The notes below the pieces were generated by a model that ran no database searches, was not told where the DNA came from, and saw nothing but the letters and a program-made list of their open reading frames with translations. A DNA stretch of 64,000 nt from an uncultured Arthrobacter sp. (GTDB lineage: Bacteria; Actinomycetota; Actinomycetes; Actinomycetales; Micrococcaceae). Where the stretch lies: assembly GCF_947493765.1 (NCBI RefSeq), contig NZ_CANLSZ010000001.1, positions 372,001-436,000 on the forward strand, given 5' to 3'. The position numbers and the translations under genes were made by a program. Shown one piece after another: positions 52,783 to 62,295 of the stretch (within the stretch, counting starts at the first letter, position 1; the number at the start of each line of letters is the position of its first letter).

Positions 52783-54018
52783 TCAGGCTAGCCTGCCCGC
52801 CTCCACGGCGAGCGCATGCGCCAGGTCCCCGCGATCCTCGACGACGACGTCGTCCAGTCCCAGCCAGCGGGCCAGGAGGCGCAGCTCGTCCGCGAGTTCC
52901 GCCGCGGTACCGGGTGGCGCTCCGGTCTCGGCATGGGCGCCGCGCACGAGCAATCGTCCAGAGGCCCTGTCCGCCTTGAGATCGACGCGGGCGACGATCG
53001 CGTCGCCGAGGAGGAAGGGCAGCACGTAGTACCCGTGGATCCGCCGGTCCGCCGGCGTGTAGATCTCGATGCGGTAGTGCACGCCGAACAGGCGGTGCAG
53101 GCGGTCGCGGTCGAAGACGAGGGAGTCGAACGGACTCAGCAGCGCCCGCCCGCCGGCCCGCCTGGGGCGGACCGCTGCGGGGTGCAGGTACCACCGCTCC
53201 TGGCCCCGGTCCACGGTGACCGCCTCCAGGGACCCCGCCGCCACGAGGTGGTCGAGCGCGTCACGCGTGGGACGGACGGGTGTGCGGAAGTAGTCGGCGA
53301 TCGATCGGGCGGAGGCCACCCCGAGGGCCCCTGCTGCGCGCTCGGCCAGGACGGCCAGGGCCGCGGGCCGCTCGATCTCCAGCGTGGCCAGGGCGGGCTC
53401 GGGGAGCACCCGGCTGATGGGTGCGTAGCGGCGCTCGAACTGGGAGGTGCGGCCGGCGGATCCGAGGAGGCCACGGCCGAAGAGGTCCTCCAGGACGCGC
53501 TTCGCCGCGGTCCACCGCCAGCCCCAGCCGTCGGCGGGCCGCGTGGGGTCGGCACCGAGGCGCCGCTGGATCTCCGAACCGGTCAGCGGGCCGCTGCGGT
53601 CGAGGAGTTCGAGGATGGTGGTCTCGAGCAGGGTACGCTGGGCCTGCGGCAGGCTGCCCGCCCCCATCCAGGTGCGGCGCTGCCAGGCGCGCAGGTGCGG
53701 GAAGAGTTCGGGCGGGACGAGGCTCGCCTCGTGGGCCCAGTACTCCACGAGTCGCCGGGGCGCCCGCGCCGACAGCGCATCCAGGAGGGCCGGCTCGTAG
53801 GGTCCGAGGCGCGAGAACAGCGGCAGGTAGTGCGAGCGCGTGAGGACGTTGACGCTGTCGAGCTGCAGGACCTGCAGGCGCCGGACCGCGGTGTCGATCC
53901 TCCGGCGGGTCGGCTCGGTCTCCGGTCGCGGCCGGTGCAGCCCCTGGGCGCCGAGGAGGATGCGCCGGGCCTGGGCCGTGGTCAGATCGGGCATGGGCTC
54001 CTGTGCGGGCTGCTGCAC
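52783..54018 (-). CDS. YcaQ/AlkX-like winged-helix DNA glycosylase family protein
   Basis: TTAQARRILLGAQGL...RLQVLQLDSVNVLTRSHYLPLFSRLGPY; LLSPFDSLVFDRDRLHRLFGVHYRIEIYTPADRRIHGYYVLPFLLGDAIVARVDLKADR. Confidence 0.88.
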   Translation of the reverse strand: MQQPAQEPMPDLTTAQARRILLGAQGLHRPRPETEPTRRRIDTAVRRLQVLQLDSVNVLTRSHYLPLFSRLGPYEPALLDALSARAPRRLVEYWAHEASLVPPELFPHLRAWQRRTWMGAGSLPQAQRTLLETTILELLDRSGPLTGSEIQRRLGADPTRPADGWGWRWTAAKRVLEDLFGRGLLGSAGRTSQFERRYAPISRVLPEPALATLEIERPAALAVLAERAAGALGVASARSIADYFRTPVRPTRDALDHLVAAGSLEAVTVDRGQERWYLHPAAVRPRRAGGRALLSPFDSLVFDRDRLHRLFGVHYRIEIYTPADRRIHGYYVLPFLLGDAIVARVDLKADRASGRLLVRGAHAETGAPPGTAAELADELRLLARWLGLDDVVVEDRGDLAHALAVEAGRLA

Positions 54019-54020
54019 GG

Positions 54021-54052
54021 ACCTGCCCCCGCGTTCCGGCGCGGGGGCAGGT
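54021..54052 (-). terminator. Strong hairpin downstream of hpf
   Basis: acctgcccccgcg (54021-54033)/cgcgggggcaggt (54040-54052), 13 bp perfect stem, 6 nt loop. Confidence 0.8.
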
Positions 54053-54095
54053 GGATGACTGGTTGCTGTTCGGGAGCCTCAGCTCCCGGGGACGA

Positions 54096-54824
54096 TCAGG
54101 CCGACGCCGCTTCCTCGCCGCGGTAGGCGAGGAGCTGCTCACGCGACGGCGCGGTGCCGTCCAGTCCCTCGGCGTCGAGCGAGATCACTCCGTAGGTCCA
54201 CCCCTGCCTCCGGTACACCACCGAGGAGGCTCCCGTGGCGGAGTCGACGAAGAGGTAGAAGTCGTGGCCCACCAGTTCCATGTTGTCGACGGCGTCGTCG
54301 AGCGTCATCGGCGTGCCGGAGAAGACCTTCCGGCGGATGAGGACCGGCGAATCACCGGCGGGCACGTCGTCCGGCGAGGCATAGGGATCGCCGTCCTGCT
54401 GCGAGGCCGGTCGGGCCGCCTCCGCGGCCCCCTGGGACTCCTGGTAGAGGGGCTGGCCGGGATCCGCGGGCTCGAGCCCGGCGGTCGCCGTCCGCACGGC
54501 GACGGGCGTGTGGCGTCCGTGATGGACCTTCCGGCGGTCGCGGGCCCGGCGCAGTCGCTCGAGGAGCTTCGCATAGGCGAGATCGAAGGCGGCGAACTTG
54601 TCCGAGGCCGAGGCTTCCGCGCGGACCACCGGTCCCCTGCAGATCACCGTCAGTTCGACGGTCAGCGACGTGTCCGCCATGCGTGCGTTGGGTTCCTTGG
54701 TGATCTTCGCGTCGACCCGCTGTACCTTGTCGCCGAGCTGCTCGATCTTGTCGATCTTCTCGGTCGCGTACTCACGGAACCGGTCCGATACCGCAAGGTT
54801 CCGGCCATTGATCTCAAACTCCAT
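54096..54824 (-). CDS. hpf: Ribosome hibernation promoting factor, long form
   Basis: MEFEINGRNLAVSDRFREYATEKIDKIEQLGDKVQRVDAKITKE...VIRRKVFSGTPMTLDDAVDNMELVGHDFYLFVD-like C-terminus. Confidence 0.93.
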   Translation of the reverse strand: MEFEINGRNLAVSDRFREYATEKIDKIEQLGDKVQRVDAKITKEPNARMADTSLTVELTVICRGPVVRAEASASDKFAAFDLAYAKLLERLRRARDRRKVHHGRHTPVAVRTATAGLEPADPGQPLYQESQGAAEAARPASQQDGDPYASPDDVPAGDSPVLIRRKVFSGTPMTLDDAVDNMELVGHDFYLFVDSATGASSVVYRRQGWTYGVISLDAEGLDGTAPSREQLLAYRGEEAASA

Positions 54825-54948
54825 GGTGCCCTCCACATCGTCAAGGTGACACAACGGCGGCCGCGCGCTGTGCAGAGCCGCCGCCGAGGGGTACGTTCCG
54901 TCACTGAGTTGTACCCATGCCTCACGGTAGTTCACCCCGGTGCTTTAT

Positions 54949-55965
54949 TCACCCATCGGCGGGAGATGTCTCGTCCGTATGTCCCCGCGCGTCCGCACCG
55001 GAGGAACGGCCGGCCTCCCCCGCGGGCGGGACAGCCGCCACCACGACGGCGCCCAGGACCGTGGCACCGCAGGCCACCAGGACACGGTGCACCTCCCCGA
55101 GGGTCGCCCCGGTGGTCAGGACGTCGTCCACGATGACGCACTCGCGTCCGGACAGCGTGCTCCGGGCCCGTGCCGCCACCCCCATGGACCCGAGCACGGT
55201 GGACCGGCGACGACGCCGACCCAGCCCCTTCTGGCCGCCGGCATCCGGAAGGACCGCCGCGCGGAGCTCGCGGACGGACGGCAGGCCGTGCCGCCGGGCG
55301 AGCCGTGCCACGAGCGCCGCCCACGGGCGGTGCCGGACGACCGGACCGAGCACTGTTCCCGCGGGCAGGGAGGCGCTACGCTGCAGGCGCGCCAGGAGCA
55401 GCATCACCGGATCGTAGCCGCGGCGACGTCGCGACGACGCCCGCGTCGGCACGGGGACGAGGAGGACGCCCCCTCCCGCCGGAACCCCCGCCCCGCCGGT
55501 GTCCGCGGGGACCGCGGCGTGCAGCGCGCCCGCGAGTGCCGCCGCGACGGGTGCGGCCAGATCCACGTGCCCGTGGTTCTTGTAGGCCAGCAGCACCCGG
55601 GCCACCACGCCTCCGTACCGACCCGCCGCGACGACCGGCAGGGGCCCGAAGCCGTGGTCCGCGGGGCGCACCGGGTCCGGCGGCGGGACGTCGGGCAGGG
55701 ACTCGGCTCCGGCCTCCGCGCGGAACGGCCGTGCGGTGGACCGCCTGAACCGGGTGAGGCACGCGCGGCACAGGGAGGAGTCCCAGGCGCCGCACTGCAC
55801 GCACGACGCGGGCAGCACGAGGGTCCCGAAACCGCGGAGCGCACCCGCGAGGCGCTGGTACGGACGCCCGAAGTACACGGCGTCCAGCCCGCGGGACAGG
55901 GCCGCTCTGCTGGGATCCACGCCTTCAGCAGAGCACGGCTGCGCACCGGAGGCGGGCCGGAGCAC
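54949..55965 (-). CDS. ComF family phosphoribosyltransferase
   Basis: LPASCVQCGAWDSSLCRACL zinc motif; LLVPVPTRASSRRRRGYDPV; GRECVIVDDVLTTGATLGE. Confidence 0.9.
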   Translation of the reverse strand: MLRPASGAQPCSAEGVDPSRAALSRGLDAVYFGRPYQRLAGALRGFGTLVLPASCVQCGAWDSSLCRACLTRFRRSTARPFRAEAGAESLPDVPPPDPVRPADHGFGPLPVVAAGRYGGVVARVLLAYKNHGHVDLAAPVAAALAGALHAAVPADTGGAGVPAGGGVLLVPVPTRASSRRRRGYDPVMLLLARLQRSASLPAGTVLGPVVRHRPWAALVARLARRHGLPSVRELRAAVLPDAGGQKGLGRRRRRSTVLGSMGVAARARSTLSGRECVIVDDVLTTGATLGEVHRVLVACGATVLGAVVVAAVPPAGEAGRSSGADARGHTDETSPADG

Positions 55966-55981
55966 AGCTATGTGGACGACC

Positions 55982-57745
55982 TCACCCGGGGAAGGCGGGG
56001 TCGACCACGTCGATGTTCTCGTCGACCCAGCTGTTGCCGATGCGCCGGTAGAGGGTCTCCCCCGCCTGCGCGTAGAACATCTCCTCGGCGTCCGCTCCTG
56101 CACTGATCCCGAGGACGCCGTCGAGCGTGGCCATCGCCTCCTGCTCGCCGTCCAGATGCAGCACCACCGGCTCCGCCGTGACGGTGGCACCGACGGCCGA
56201 GGCGACGATGGTGCTCTGCCCCGCCCACTTGGCGGTGTCGACGTCGACCGCGGTGGGAATGGACAGCGGCGACGTCAGGGTCTGGGGTACGCCCTCGGGG
56301 GACCGCGTGATCCCGCTCAGGACCACTTCCGCCGCACCCCCGCGATCGGTGACGACCAGGGCACGGGCTCCGTCCCGCGAGACGCGCAGATCGAGGACCT
56401 CCTGGTCCCCGAGCCAGCTCGCCGTCAGCACGGCGGCGTCCCGCTCCGCCCCACCGGGCGGCACGGCGAGGACCTCGCTGCGCCCGCCGACGGAGCGCGC
56501 CGTCCAGACCCAGTTCTCGGTGTCGAAGGACGGCTGGGTCAGCGCCGTACCCACGGCGATCCTGCGTGCCTCGCTGCCCGGCGCCGCGACGTACAGCGCC
56601 TTGCGCGCGGCGTCCACGAAGGCATAGGCGCTGCCCGAGACGGAGGCCGCCGGATCGCGCGGCCCGAGCTCGGCCACGGACGGCAGGCCCTCGATCGGCG
56701 CGACCCGGCCGTCGCGCACGGAGACCAGCTCGTCGTCGGAGACCGCCACCTGCTCCCCTCCCACGTCGGGGGAGAGCTCGGGCACCACGAGGTCAGGGGA
56801 CGGCGGGCCCAGCTCGATGGGCTGGTCGGTGGTCATCTCCACCGAGGTGACATCGTTCAGGCCCAGCAGATTGACCTGCAACTGCTGGTTCATCTGCTGC
56901 AGGCTCAGATTCGTGGCGTTCTCGAGGACCTGGGAGGACAGTTCCACCGTCGCGGTTCCCGAGGTGATCGGCACCGAGTCCCGGGCGAGGCTCACACCCT
57001 CCGGGAAGGCGCTCGTGACGGAGCCCTGGAGGTAGGGCACCGGACCTGCCAGCATGGCCCCGACCACCCGGGCCGTCACGCCGGTGCGACGGACGAACCA
57101 GCGGGCGTCGGGCACCCAGTACCGGTAGGTGCTGCTGTAGAAGTAGAGGTCGTGGGAGAGCAGGAGATCCCGCGCGCTGCTCTGGGCGAGCATGATCCCG
57201 TCGGGGATCTCGTCGATCCGCCACTGGCCGTCCACCTGCACCAGGCGCACGTCCATGGTCTCCGTCGCCGGCACCACGCTGTTGGTCCGCACGCCCGCCG
57301 CGTCGATGATGCCCGTGGTCTCGAGCTGGATCTGGTACGCGCCCTCGGCCTCGCGCGCCTCCACGCGTGGATCGGAGCGGAACAGCACGATCCGCTCCTC
57401 CGGCTTCCAGGTGTCCTGCAGCTCCGGGGTCAGGTACTGGCGGGCCACGCTGTAGCCGTCGCTCGTGCCGGTCCCCGCGGTGATGAAGTCGAGGAGGATG
57501 CGCACGGGACTCGCGTCGACCGCCGGGCCCCGGGGATCGAACACCGCCGCCACCCCGCCGGTCTCGCCGTCGGAGGCGGAGATGACCCCCACCGGACCGT
57601 CCGTCGGGATCGCCGTGCAGGCGGACAGGAGCAGGCACATCAGCAGCGCCGTCAGGACGCCGATCGGGCCGGTAGTGGCGCGGCATGACCTCCCGGCCGG
57701 CGTCGGCGTCGTGTTCGTCGTCGTCGTCGTTCTAGGGGGTCTCAC
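55982..57745 (-). CDS. lpqB: LpqB family beta-propeller lipoprotein
   Basis: Lipobox LLMCLLLSAC-TAIPTDGPV; follows mtrAB; GTG at 57745 overlapping mtrB end. Confidence 0.9.
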   Translation of the reverse strand: MRPPRTTTTTNTTPTPAGRSCRATTGPIGVLTALLMCLLLSACTAIPTDGPVGVISASDGETGGVAAVFDPRGPAVDASPVRILLDFITAGTGTSDGYSVARQYLTPELQDTWKPEERIVLFRSDPRVEAREAEGAYQIQLETTGIIDAAGVRTNSVVPATETMDVRLVQVDGQWRIDEIPDGIMLAQSSARDLLLSHDLYFYSSTYRYWVPDARWFVRRTGVTARVVGAMLAGPVPYLQGSVTSAFPEGVSLARDSVPITSGTATVELSSQVLENATNLSLQQMNQQLQVNLLGLNDVTSVEMTTDQPIELGPPSPDLVVPELSPDVGGEQVAVSDDELVSVRDGRVAPIEGLPSVAELGPRDPAASVSGSAYAFVDAARKALYVAAPGSEARRIAVGTALTQPSFDTENWVWTARSVGGRSEVLAVPPGGAERDAAVLTASWLGDQEVLDLRVSRDGARALVVTDRGGAAEVVLSGITRSPEGVPQTLTSPLSIPTAVDVDTAKWAGQSTIVASAVGATVTAEPVVLHLDGEQEAMATLDGVLGISAGADAEEMFYAQAGETLYRRIGNSWVDENIDVVDPAFPG

Positions 57746-59552
57746 GGCGCTGTCCCACCTCCTGTACTTGCTGGGCCCGCCCGTCGGCGCCGATCTGCCC
57801 GGGATCGTCCGCCCCGGACCCGCTCGTCCCGACGGCGTCCGTGGACGCCGCGGTGGTGATCGGCGCGGGCGGGAGCGCCACCGGGGAGGACGCCAGATCG
57901 ATGTCCTGGCGTCGCGGCAGGGTGAGCCGGAAGCACGACCCCTGCCCGGGCTCCCCCCAGGCCTCCAGCCACGCCCTGTGGAGGCGGGCGTCCTCGGTCG
58001 CGATGGACAGCCCCAGCCCGCTGCCCCCCGTGGTCCTGGCACGGGCCGCATCGGCCCGCCAGAAACGATCGAACACGCGTGAGGCCTGGTCCCCCGTCAT
58101 GCCGATGCCATGATCACGGACCGCCACCGCGACGGCCTCCGGGCTGCAGTTGATGTGGATGTCGACCGGCCTGCCCTCCCCGTGCTCAAGTGCATTGACG
58201 ATGAGATTGCGCAGGATCCTGTCGATCCGCCGCGCATCCGCGTCGACGATACAGCTCGATTCCGTGGAGATGATGGTCACCTCCGAGCCGAGCCGCTCGG
58301 CGAGCGGCCAGGCGCCGTCGATCGCGTGCTGCACCAGCTGCACGATGTCCACCGACTCGGCCTCCAGCGTCGCCGCGCCGGCGTCGAAGCGGGAGATCTC
58401 GAGCAGATCGGCGAGCAGGGCCTGGAAGCGCTCCACCTGGTCGAAGAGGATCTCGGCGGATCTCCTGTTGATCGGGTCGAAGTCCTCCCGGGCATCGTGC
58501 AGCACCTCGGCGGCCATGCGCACGGTGGTCAGCGGGGTGCGGAGTTCGTGCGAGACGTCCGAGACGAAGCGCTGCTGCATCTGCGACAGCTGGGCCAACT
58601 GGTTGATCTGGTCCTGCAGGCTGCCGGCCATGTGGTTGAACGAGACCCCGAGGCGCGCCACCTCGTCCTCCCCGCTGACCTCCATGCGCTCCTGCAGCTG
58701 ACCCGCTGCGAGCTTCTCGGACACGGCCGCGGCATGGCTGACCGGGCGGACGACACTGCGGGTGACGTACCAGGCGATCGCACCGATCATGACCAGGAGG
58801 ATGAGACCCGAGATCGCCAGGACGCGCTGGATGTAGTTCAGGGTCGCCTGCATGGTGGACAGGTCGTAGAAGACGTAGAGCGCGTAGGGCGTCTGCTCCG
58901 GCGGGAGGGTCACCCGGGTACCGAAGGCGACTCCGGGGGCCTCGACCTCGCCCCTCTCGGTCACCGGGATCACGATCGGGGACCAGTAGATGTCCTCGCC
59001 GTCCGCGACGGCGGCCTGGAGGTCCTGGGGCAGCATGCGCGCCGTCGCACCCTTCTGGCTGGACGTGGTGGGGATGACGATCTCCTCACCGGAGATGGGT
59101 GCCAGGATGGCCTCGCGCGGCGAATCGGTGTCGTTCCCGGCCAGGGCGGTGACCGAGTCGAGCACCAGGCGGCTGATCGTGTCCCGATCGGTGGCCGGGG
59201 AGTCCCGGAAGACGGCCTTGTACCGGGTGAGCTCGGTGGTCGCCTCGGCGCTGAACTGATCGAAGCGCTGGTCGTAGAGCGCACCGGCGATCTGGGTGGA
59301 CAGGAAACCGCCCACCGCGACCGACGACGCCGAGGTCAGCAGCATCGTCGCCACCACGGTGCGGAACTGCAGCGACCGCCTCCAGTGCGCCGCGATCCTC
59401 CGGAGCACACCGCGGAAGCGTGCCGGAGCCCCCTGGACACGGCCCACGGCCGGGTGGGCGCCGGCTGACCCGCCTGCCACGGACGGCTCGTGCGGCGGGG
59501 CTCCGTCGGCGCCCGCCAGGTCAGGCCTGACCGGCTCGGTAGCCGACACCAC
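57732..59552 (-). CDS. mtrB: MtrB sensor histidine kinase
   Basis: HAMP; VSDVSHELRTPLTTVRMAAEVLHDARE; GGSGLGLSIATEDARLH. Start may lie slightly downstream. Confidence 0.93.
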   Translation of the reverse strand: MVSATEPVRPDLAGADGAPPHEPSVAGGSAGAHPAVGRVQGAPARFRGVLRRIAAHWRRSLQFRTVVATMLLTSASSVAVGGFLSTQIAGALYDQRFDQFSAEATTELTRYKAVFRDSPATDRDTISRLVLDSVTALAGNDTDSPREAILAPISGEEIVIPTTSSQKGATARMLPQDLQAAVADGEDIYWSPIVIPVTERGEVEAPGVAFGTRVTLPPEQTPYALYVFYDLSTMQATLNYIQRVLAISGLILLVMIGAIAWYVTRSVVRPVSHAAAVSEKLAAGQLQERMEVSGEDEVARLGVSFNHMAGSLQDQINQLAQLSQMQQRFVSDVSHELRTPLTTVRMAAEVLHDAREDFDPINRRSAEILFDQVERFQALLADLLEISRFDAGAATLEAESVDIVQLVQHAIDGAWPLAERLGSEVTIISTESSCIVDADARRIDRILRNLIVNALEHGEGRPVDIHINCSPEAVAVAVRDHGIGMTGDQASRVFDRFWRADAARARTTGGSGLGLSIATEDARLHRAWLEAWGEPGQGSCFRLTLPRRQDIDLASSPVALPPAPITTAASTDAVGTSGSGADDPGQIGADGRAQQVQEVGQRRETP

Positions 59553-60198
59553 GCACCGTCAGGACGATCTCGGGCGCCTCCGGGTCACGCTCGATCTTCG
59601 ACCGGAGCCGTTGCACGTGTACGTTGACCAGCCGCGTGTCGGCGGCATGCCGGTAGCCCCAGACCTGTTCCAGGAGCAGCTCCCGGGTGAAGACCTGCCA
59701 CGGCTTCCGGGCCAGCGCCACCAGCAGATCGAACTCGAGCGGCGTGAGCGACACGCGCTCCCCGGCCCGGGTGACCTCGTGGCCCGCGACGTCGATCGTG
59801 ACGTCCTTGATCCGCACGGTCTCGGGGGCCTTCGACTCGGCCGGTCGCAGCCTGGCGCGCACCCGGGCGACGAGCTCGGCGGGCTTGAAGGGTTTGGGGA
59901 CGTAGTCGTCCGCGCCGGACTCGAGTCCCCGGACGACGTCGGAGGTGTCCGACTTGGCGGTCAGCATCACGATGGGGACGTCCGACTCGGCGCGGATCTG
60001 ACGGCAGACCTCGATCCCGTCGATGCCGGGGAGCATGAGATCCAGCAGCACGATGTCCGGGTTGCTCGCACGGAAGACACCGAGTGCGGCATCGCCGTCC
60101 GCGCAGAACACGGGATCGAAGCCGTCGTTGCGGAGAACGATGCCGATCATCTCGGACAGGGCTTCGTCGTCATCGACGACCAGGATGCGCGCCTTCAT
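59521..60198 (-). CDS. mtrA: MtrA response regulator
   Basis: ILVVDDDEALSEMIGIVLRNDGF...DIVLLDLMLPGIDGIEVCR...VWGYRHAADTRLVNVHVQRLRSKIERDPEAPEIVLTVRGVGYRAG. Confidence 0.96.
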   Translation of the reverse strand: MKARILVVDDDEALSEMIGIVLRNDGFDPVFCADGDAALGVFRASNPDIVLLDLMLPGIDGIEVCRQIRAESDVPIVMLTAKSDTSDVVRGLESGADDYVPKPFKPAELVARVRARLRPAESKAPETVRIKDVTIDVAGHEVTRAGERVSLTPLEFDLLVALARKPWQVFTRELLLEQVWGYRHAADTRLVNVHVQRLRSKIERDPEAPEIVLTVRGVGYRAGQA

Positions 60199-60279
60199 GC
60201 CTCAATAGTGTCGTACGGGGCCCTCAAGTCCCAACAGCGCCGCCGGGCGCCCGACAGGGCGTGTTGTCCGCACGCCGCT

Positions 60280-60305
60280 CCGCATCCCTCCGCGGAGGGA
60301 TGCGG
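60280..60305. promoter_or_regulatory. 26 bp perfect palindrome in divergent mtrA / membrane-protein intergenic region
   Basis: ccgcatccctccg|cggagggatgcgg, ending 4 nt before a TATGAT -10-like hexamer (60310-60315). Confidence 0.6.
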
Positions 60306-60371
60306 TGCCTATGATGCTAGGGAGGGAGGGAGGCGAGCCGTGCTTCCCGGACGATCGACCGGAGGAACACC

Positions 60372-61604
60372 ATGAGTGATCCGGACAGCCGGCCGGGCCA
60401 GGGACCGGGCCCCGACCCGGATGGAGCCCGCGGCGGTGGGTGGACCGGCGCGGACGACGACGGCCAGGCCTCGTCACCGTGGCAGCCCCCCGGACGGTCT
60501 CCGGCGCAGGGCTGGGGCGAGCAGTACGGAACCCGGGGCCACGGCCCGGCGTTCGGGGGCCCCGGGCAGTTCCACCCTCCCTGCCCGATATATCGGGCAC
60601 CCCCGAAACCGGGTGTCATCCCGCTCCGCCCGCTGGGCCTCGGGGAGATACTGGACGGAGCGTTCCAGGCCTGCCGCAGGAACCCCCTCGCCACCTTCGG
60701 CACCGCGATCCTCCTGCAGGCCGTCGTCGCCGTGGTGGTCGTGCTCCTGTTCGGCAGTCTCGCCTCCTCCCTGGCGGTGTTCGAGGCGACCGATCCCAGC
60801 ACGGAGAGCATGATCGGTGCCCTTGCCGGCCTGGGCGTCTTCGCCTCGGTGTCGGGCATCGTCTCCGCCGTGGCACTGCTGCTCCTGCAGGGCATCCTCG
60901 TCATCCCGATCGCGCGCTCCGTGATCGCTCAGAGGACCTCCTTCGGCCAGGCCTGGCGCCTCGCCCGGCCCCGCCTGCTGCCGCTGCTCGGCTTCGGGCT
61001 CCTCGCCTTCGCCGCCACCGCCCTCGGCGTGGTGCTGCTCGTGGGGATCTCGGTCCTCGCCATCGCCGGCCTCGGCACCGATTCCGCGCTCCTGATCGTG
61101 CCGCTCGCGCTCGGCGCCGTCGTGGTCCTGGTCTGGGCGAGCATCAAGCTCGTGGTGGCCCCTGCTGCGCTGATGCTCGAGGGCACCGGACCGTGGGCGT
61201 CGATCAGGCGCTCGTGGGTACTGACCCGCGGCAACTGGTGGCGTACCTTCGGCATCGTGCTGCTGACCAGCGTGATCGTCTCGGTGATCAGCTCCGTCAT
61301 CGCCGCTCCGCTCACCTTCGTCGTGACCCTGCTGATCGGTTTCGGCTCGAGTTCCTCCGCCGCGCCGGACGTCCTCGAATCGCTTCCCGTCCTGGCCGCC
61401 ACACAGGCCATCACGGCCCTGTTCACCGCCGTCGGCTACGCGTTCCAGGCCGGAGTCACGGCGCTGCTCTACGTGGACCTGCGGATCTGGCGGGAGGGGT
61501 TCGACGTCGTGCTGATGCGCGAGCACGAGAACGCCGGCACCACGACGACGGATGTCATCCCGGGAGGGACCACCTCCTTCGGTCATCGGGGCGGGTCCAC
61601 CTGA
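60372..61604 (+). CDS. Membrane protein with glycerophosphoryl diester phosphodiesterase membrane-domain-like region
   Basis: Gly/Pro/Asp-rich N-term, then KPGVIPLRPLGLGEILDGAFQACRRNPLATFGTAILLQ...ASIRRSWVLTRGNWWRTFGIVLL. Confidence 0.8.
   Translation: MSDPDSRPGQGPGPDPDGARGGGWTGADDDGQASSPWQPPGRSPAQGWGEQYGTRGHGPAFGGPGQFHPPCPIYRAPPKPGVIPLRPLGLGEILDGAFQACRRNPLATFGTAILLQAVVAVVVVLLFGSLASSLAVFEATDPSTESMIGALAGLGVFASVSGIVSAVALLLLQGILVIPIARSVIAQRTSFGQAWRLARPRLLPLLGFGLLAFAATALGVVLLVGISVLAIAGLGTDSALLIVPLALGAVVVLVWASIKLVVAPAALMLEGTGPWASIRRSWVLTRGNWWRTFGIVLLTSVIVSVISSVIAAPLTFVVTLLIGFGSSSSAAPDVLESLPVLAATQAITALFTAVGYAFQAGVTALLYVDLRIWREGFDVVLMREHENAGTTTTDVIPGGTTSFGHRGGST
60582..60599. repeat. 18 bp perfect palindrome inside CDS
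   Basis: tgcccgata|tatcgggca. Confidence 0.85.
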
Positions 61605-61647
61605 TACCCGCGGCGGTGGACGCGCTCACGGCGCGACGGGCCGGCCC

Positions 61648-62295
61648 GTGATCCTCGGAGCCCTCACGCCCGACGCCGATGAGGCACGCCGGCTCCTCGA
61701 CGAGGAGCTGTCGAAGCGCGTCTACGTGGAGGCCCGACCGAATCTCGCGGAGCGGATCGTCGAGGACCTCCTGCGCGCCGTCGGCAGGCTCCTCGACGGA
61801 CTGGGAGCGCTCGGGCCGGGGCCCGGGACGGTCGTCCTCCTGCTCGGGGCCGGGATCGTCGTCGTCCTCGCCGTGATCCTCGTCAGGCCGCGCGCCGATC
61901 CGCGGGGTGCCCGACCGGAGCCGGACGTCTTCACCGGCGACGTGAGGCGCTCGGCCGCCGGGCATCGCAGCCGCGCCGTCGACCGCGCGGCTGCTGGGCA
62001 CTGGAACGAGGCGATCGCCGAACTGCTCCGCGCGATCATCCGCTCGGCGGAGGAACGCGTCCTCGTGGACGAGCAGCCGGGCCGGACGGCGTCAGAGGCT
62101 GCGGCGCAGCTCGGCGGCGTGTTTCCCGCCCTGGCCGGGGAGGTCGCCTGGCTCGCCGAACTGTTCAACGAGACCCACTACGGGCGAGGGACCGCGTCGG
62201 ACCAGCAGTATCGCCGGGCAGCGGAGGTGGACGCCCGGTTCTCCGCCCATCCCGTACGCGGGGCAGCCGCCGAGAGCCCGGCGGCACTGCGGTGA
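61648..62295 (+). CDS. DUF4129 domain protein
   Basis: TPDADEARRLLDEELSKRVYVEARPNLAERIVEDLLRAVGRLLDGL; HWNEAIAELLRAIIRSAEERVLVDEQPGRTASEAAAQL. Confidence 0.85.
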   Translation: MILGALTPDADEARRLLDEELSKRVYVEARPNLAERIVEDLLRAVGRLLDGLGALGPGPGTVVLLLGAGIVVVLAVILVRPRADPRGARPEPDVFTGDVRRSAAGHRSRAVDRAAAGHWNEAIAELLRAIIRSAEERVLVDEQPGRTASEAAAQLGGVFPALAGEVAWLAELFNETHYGRGTASDQQYRRAAEVDARFSAHPVRGAAAESPAALR

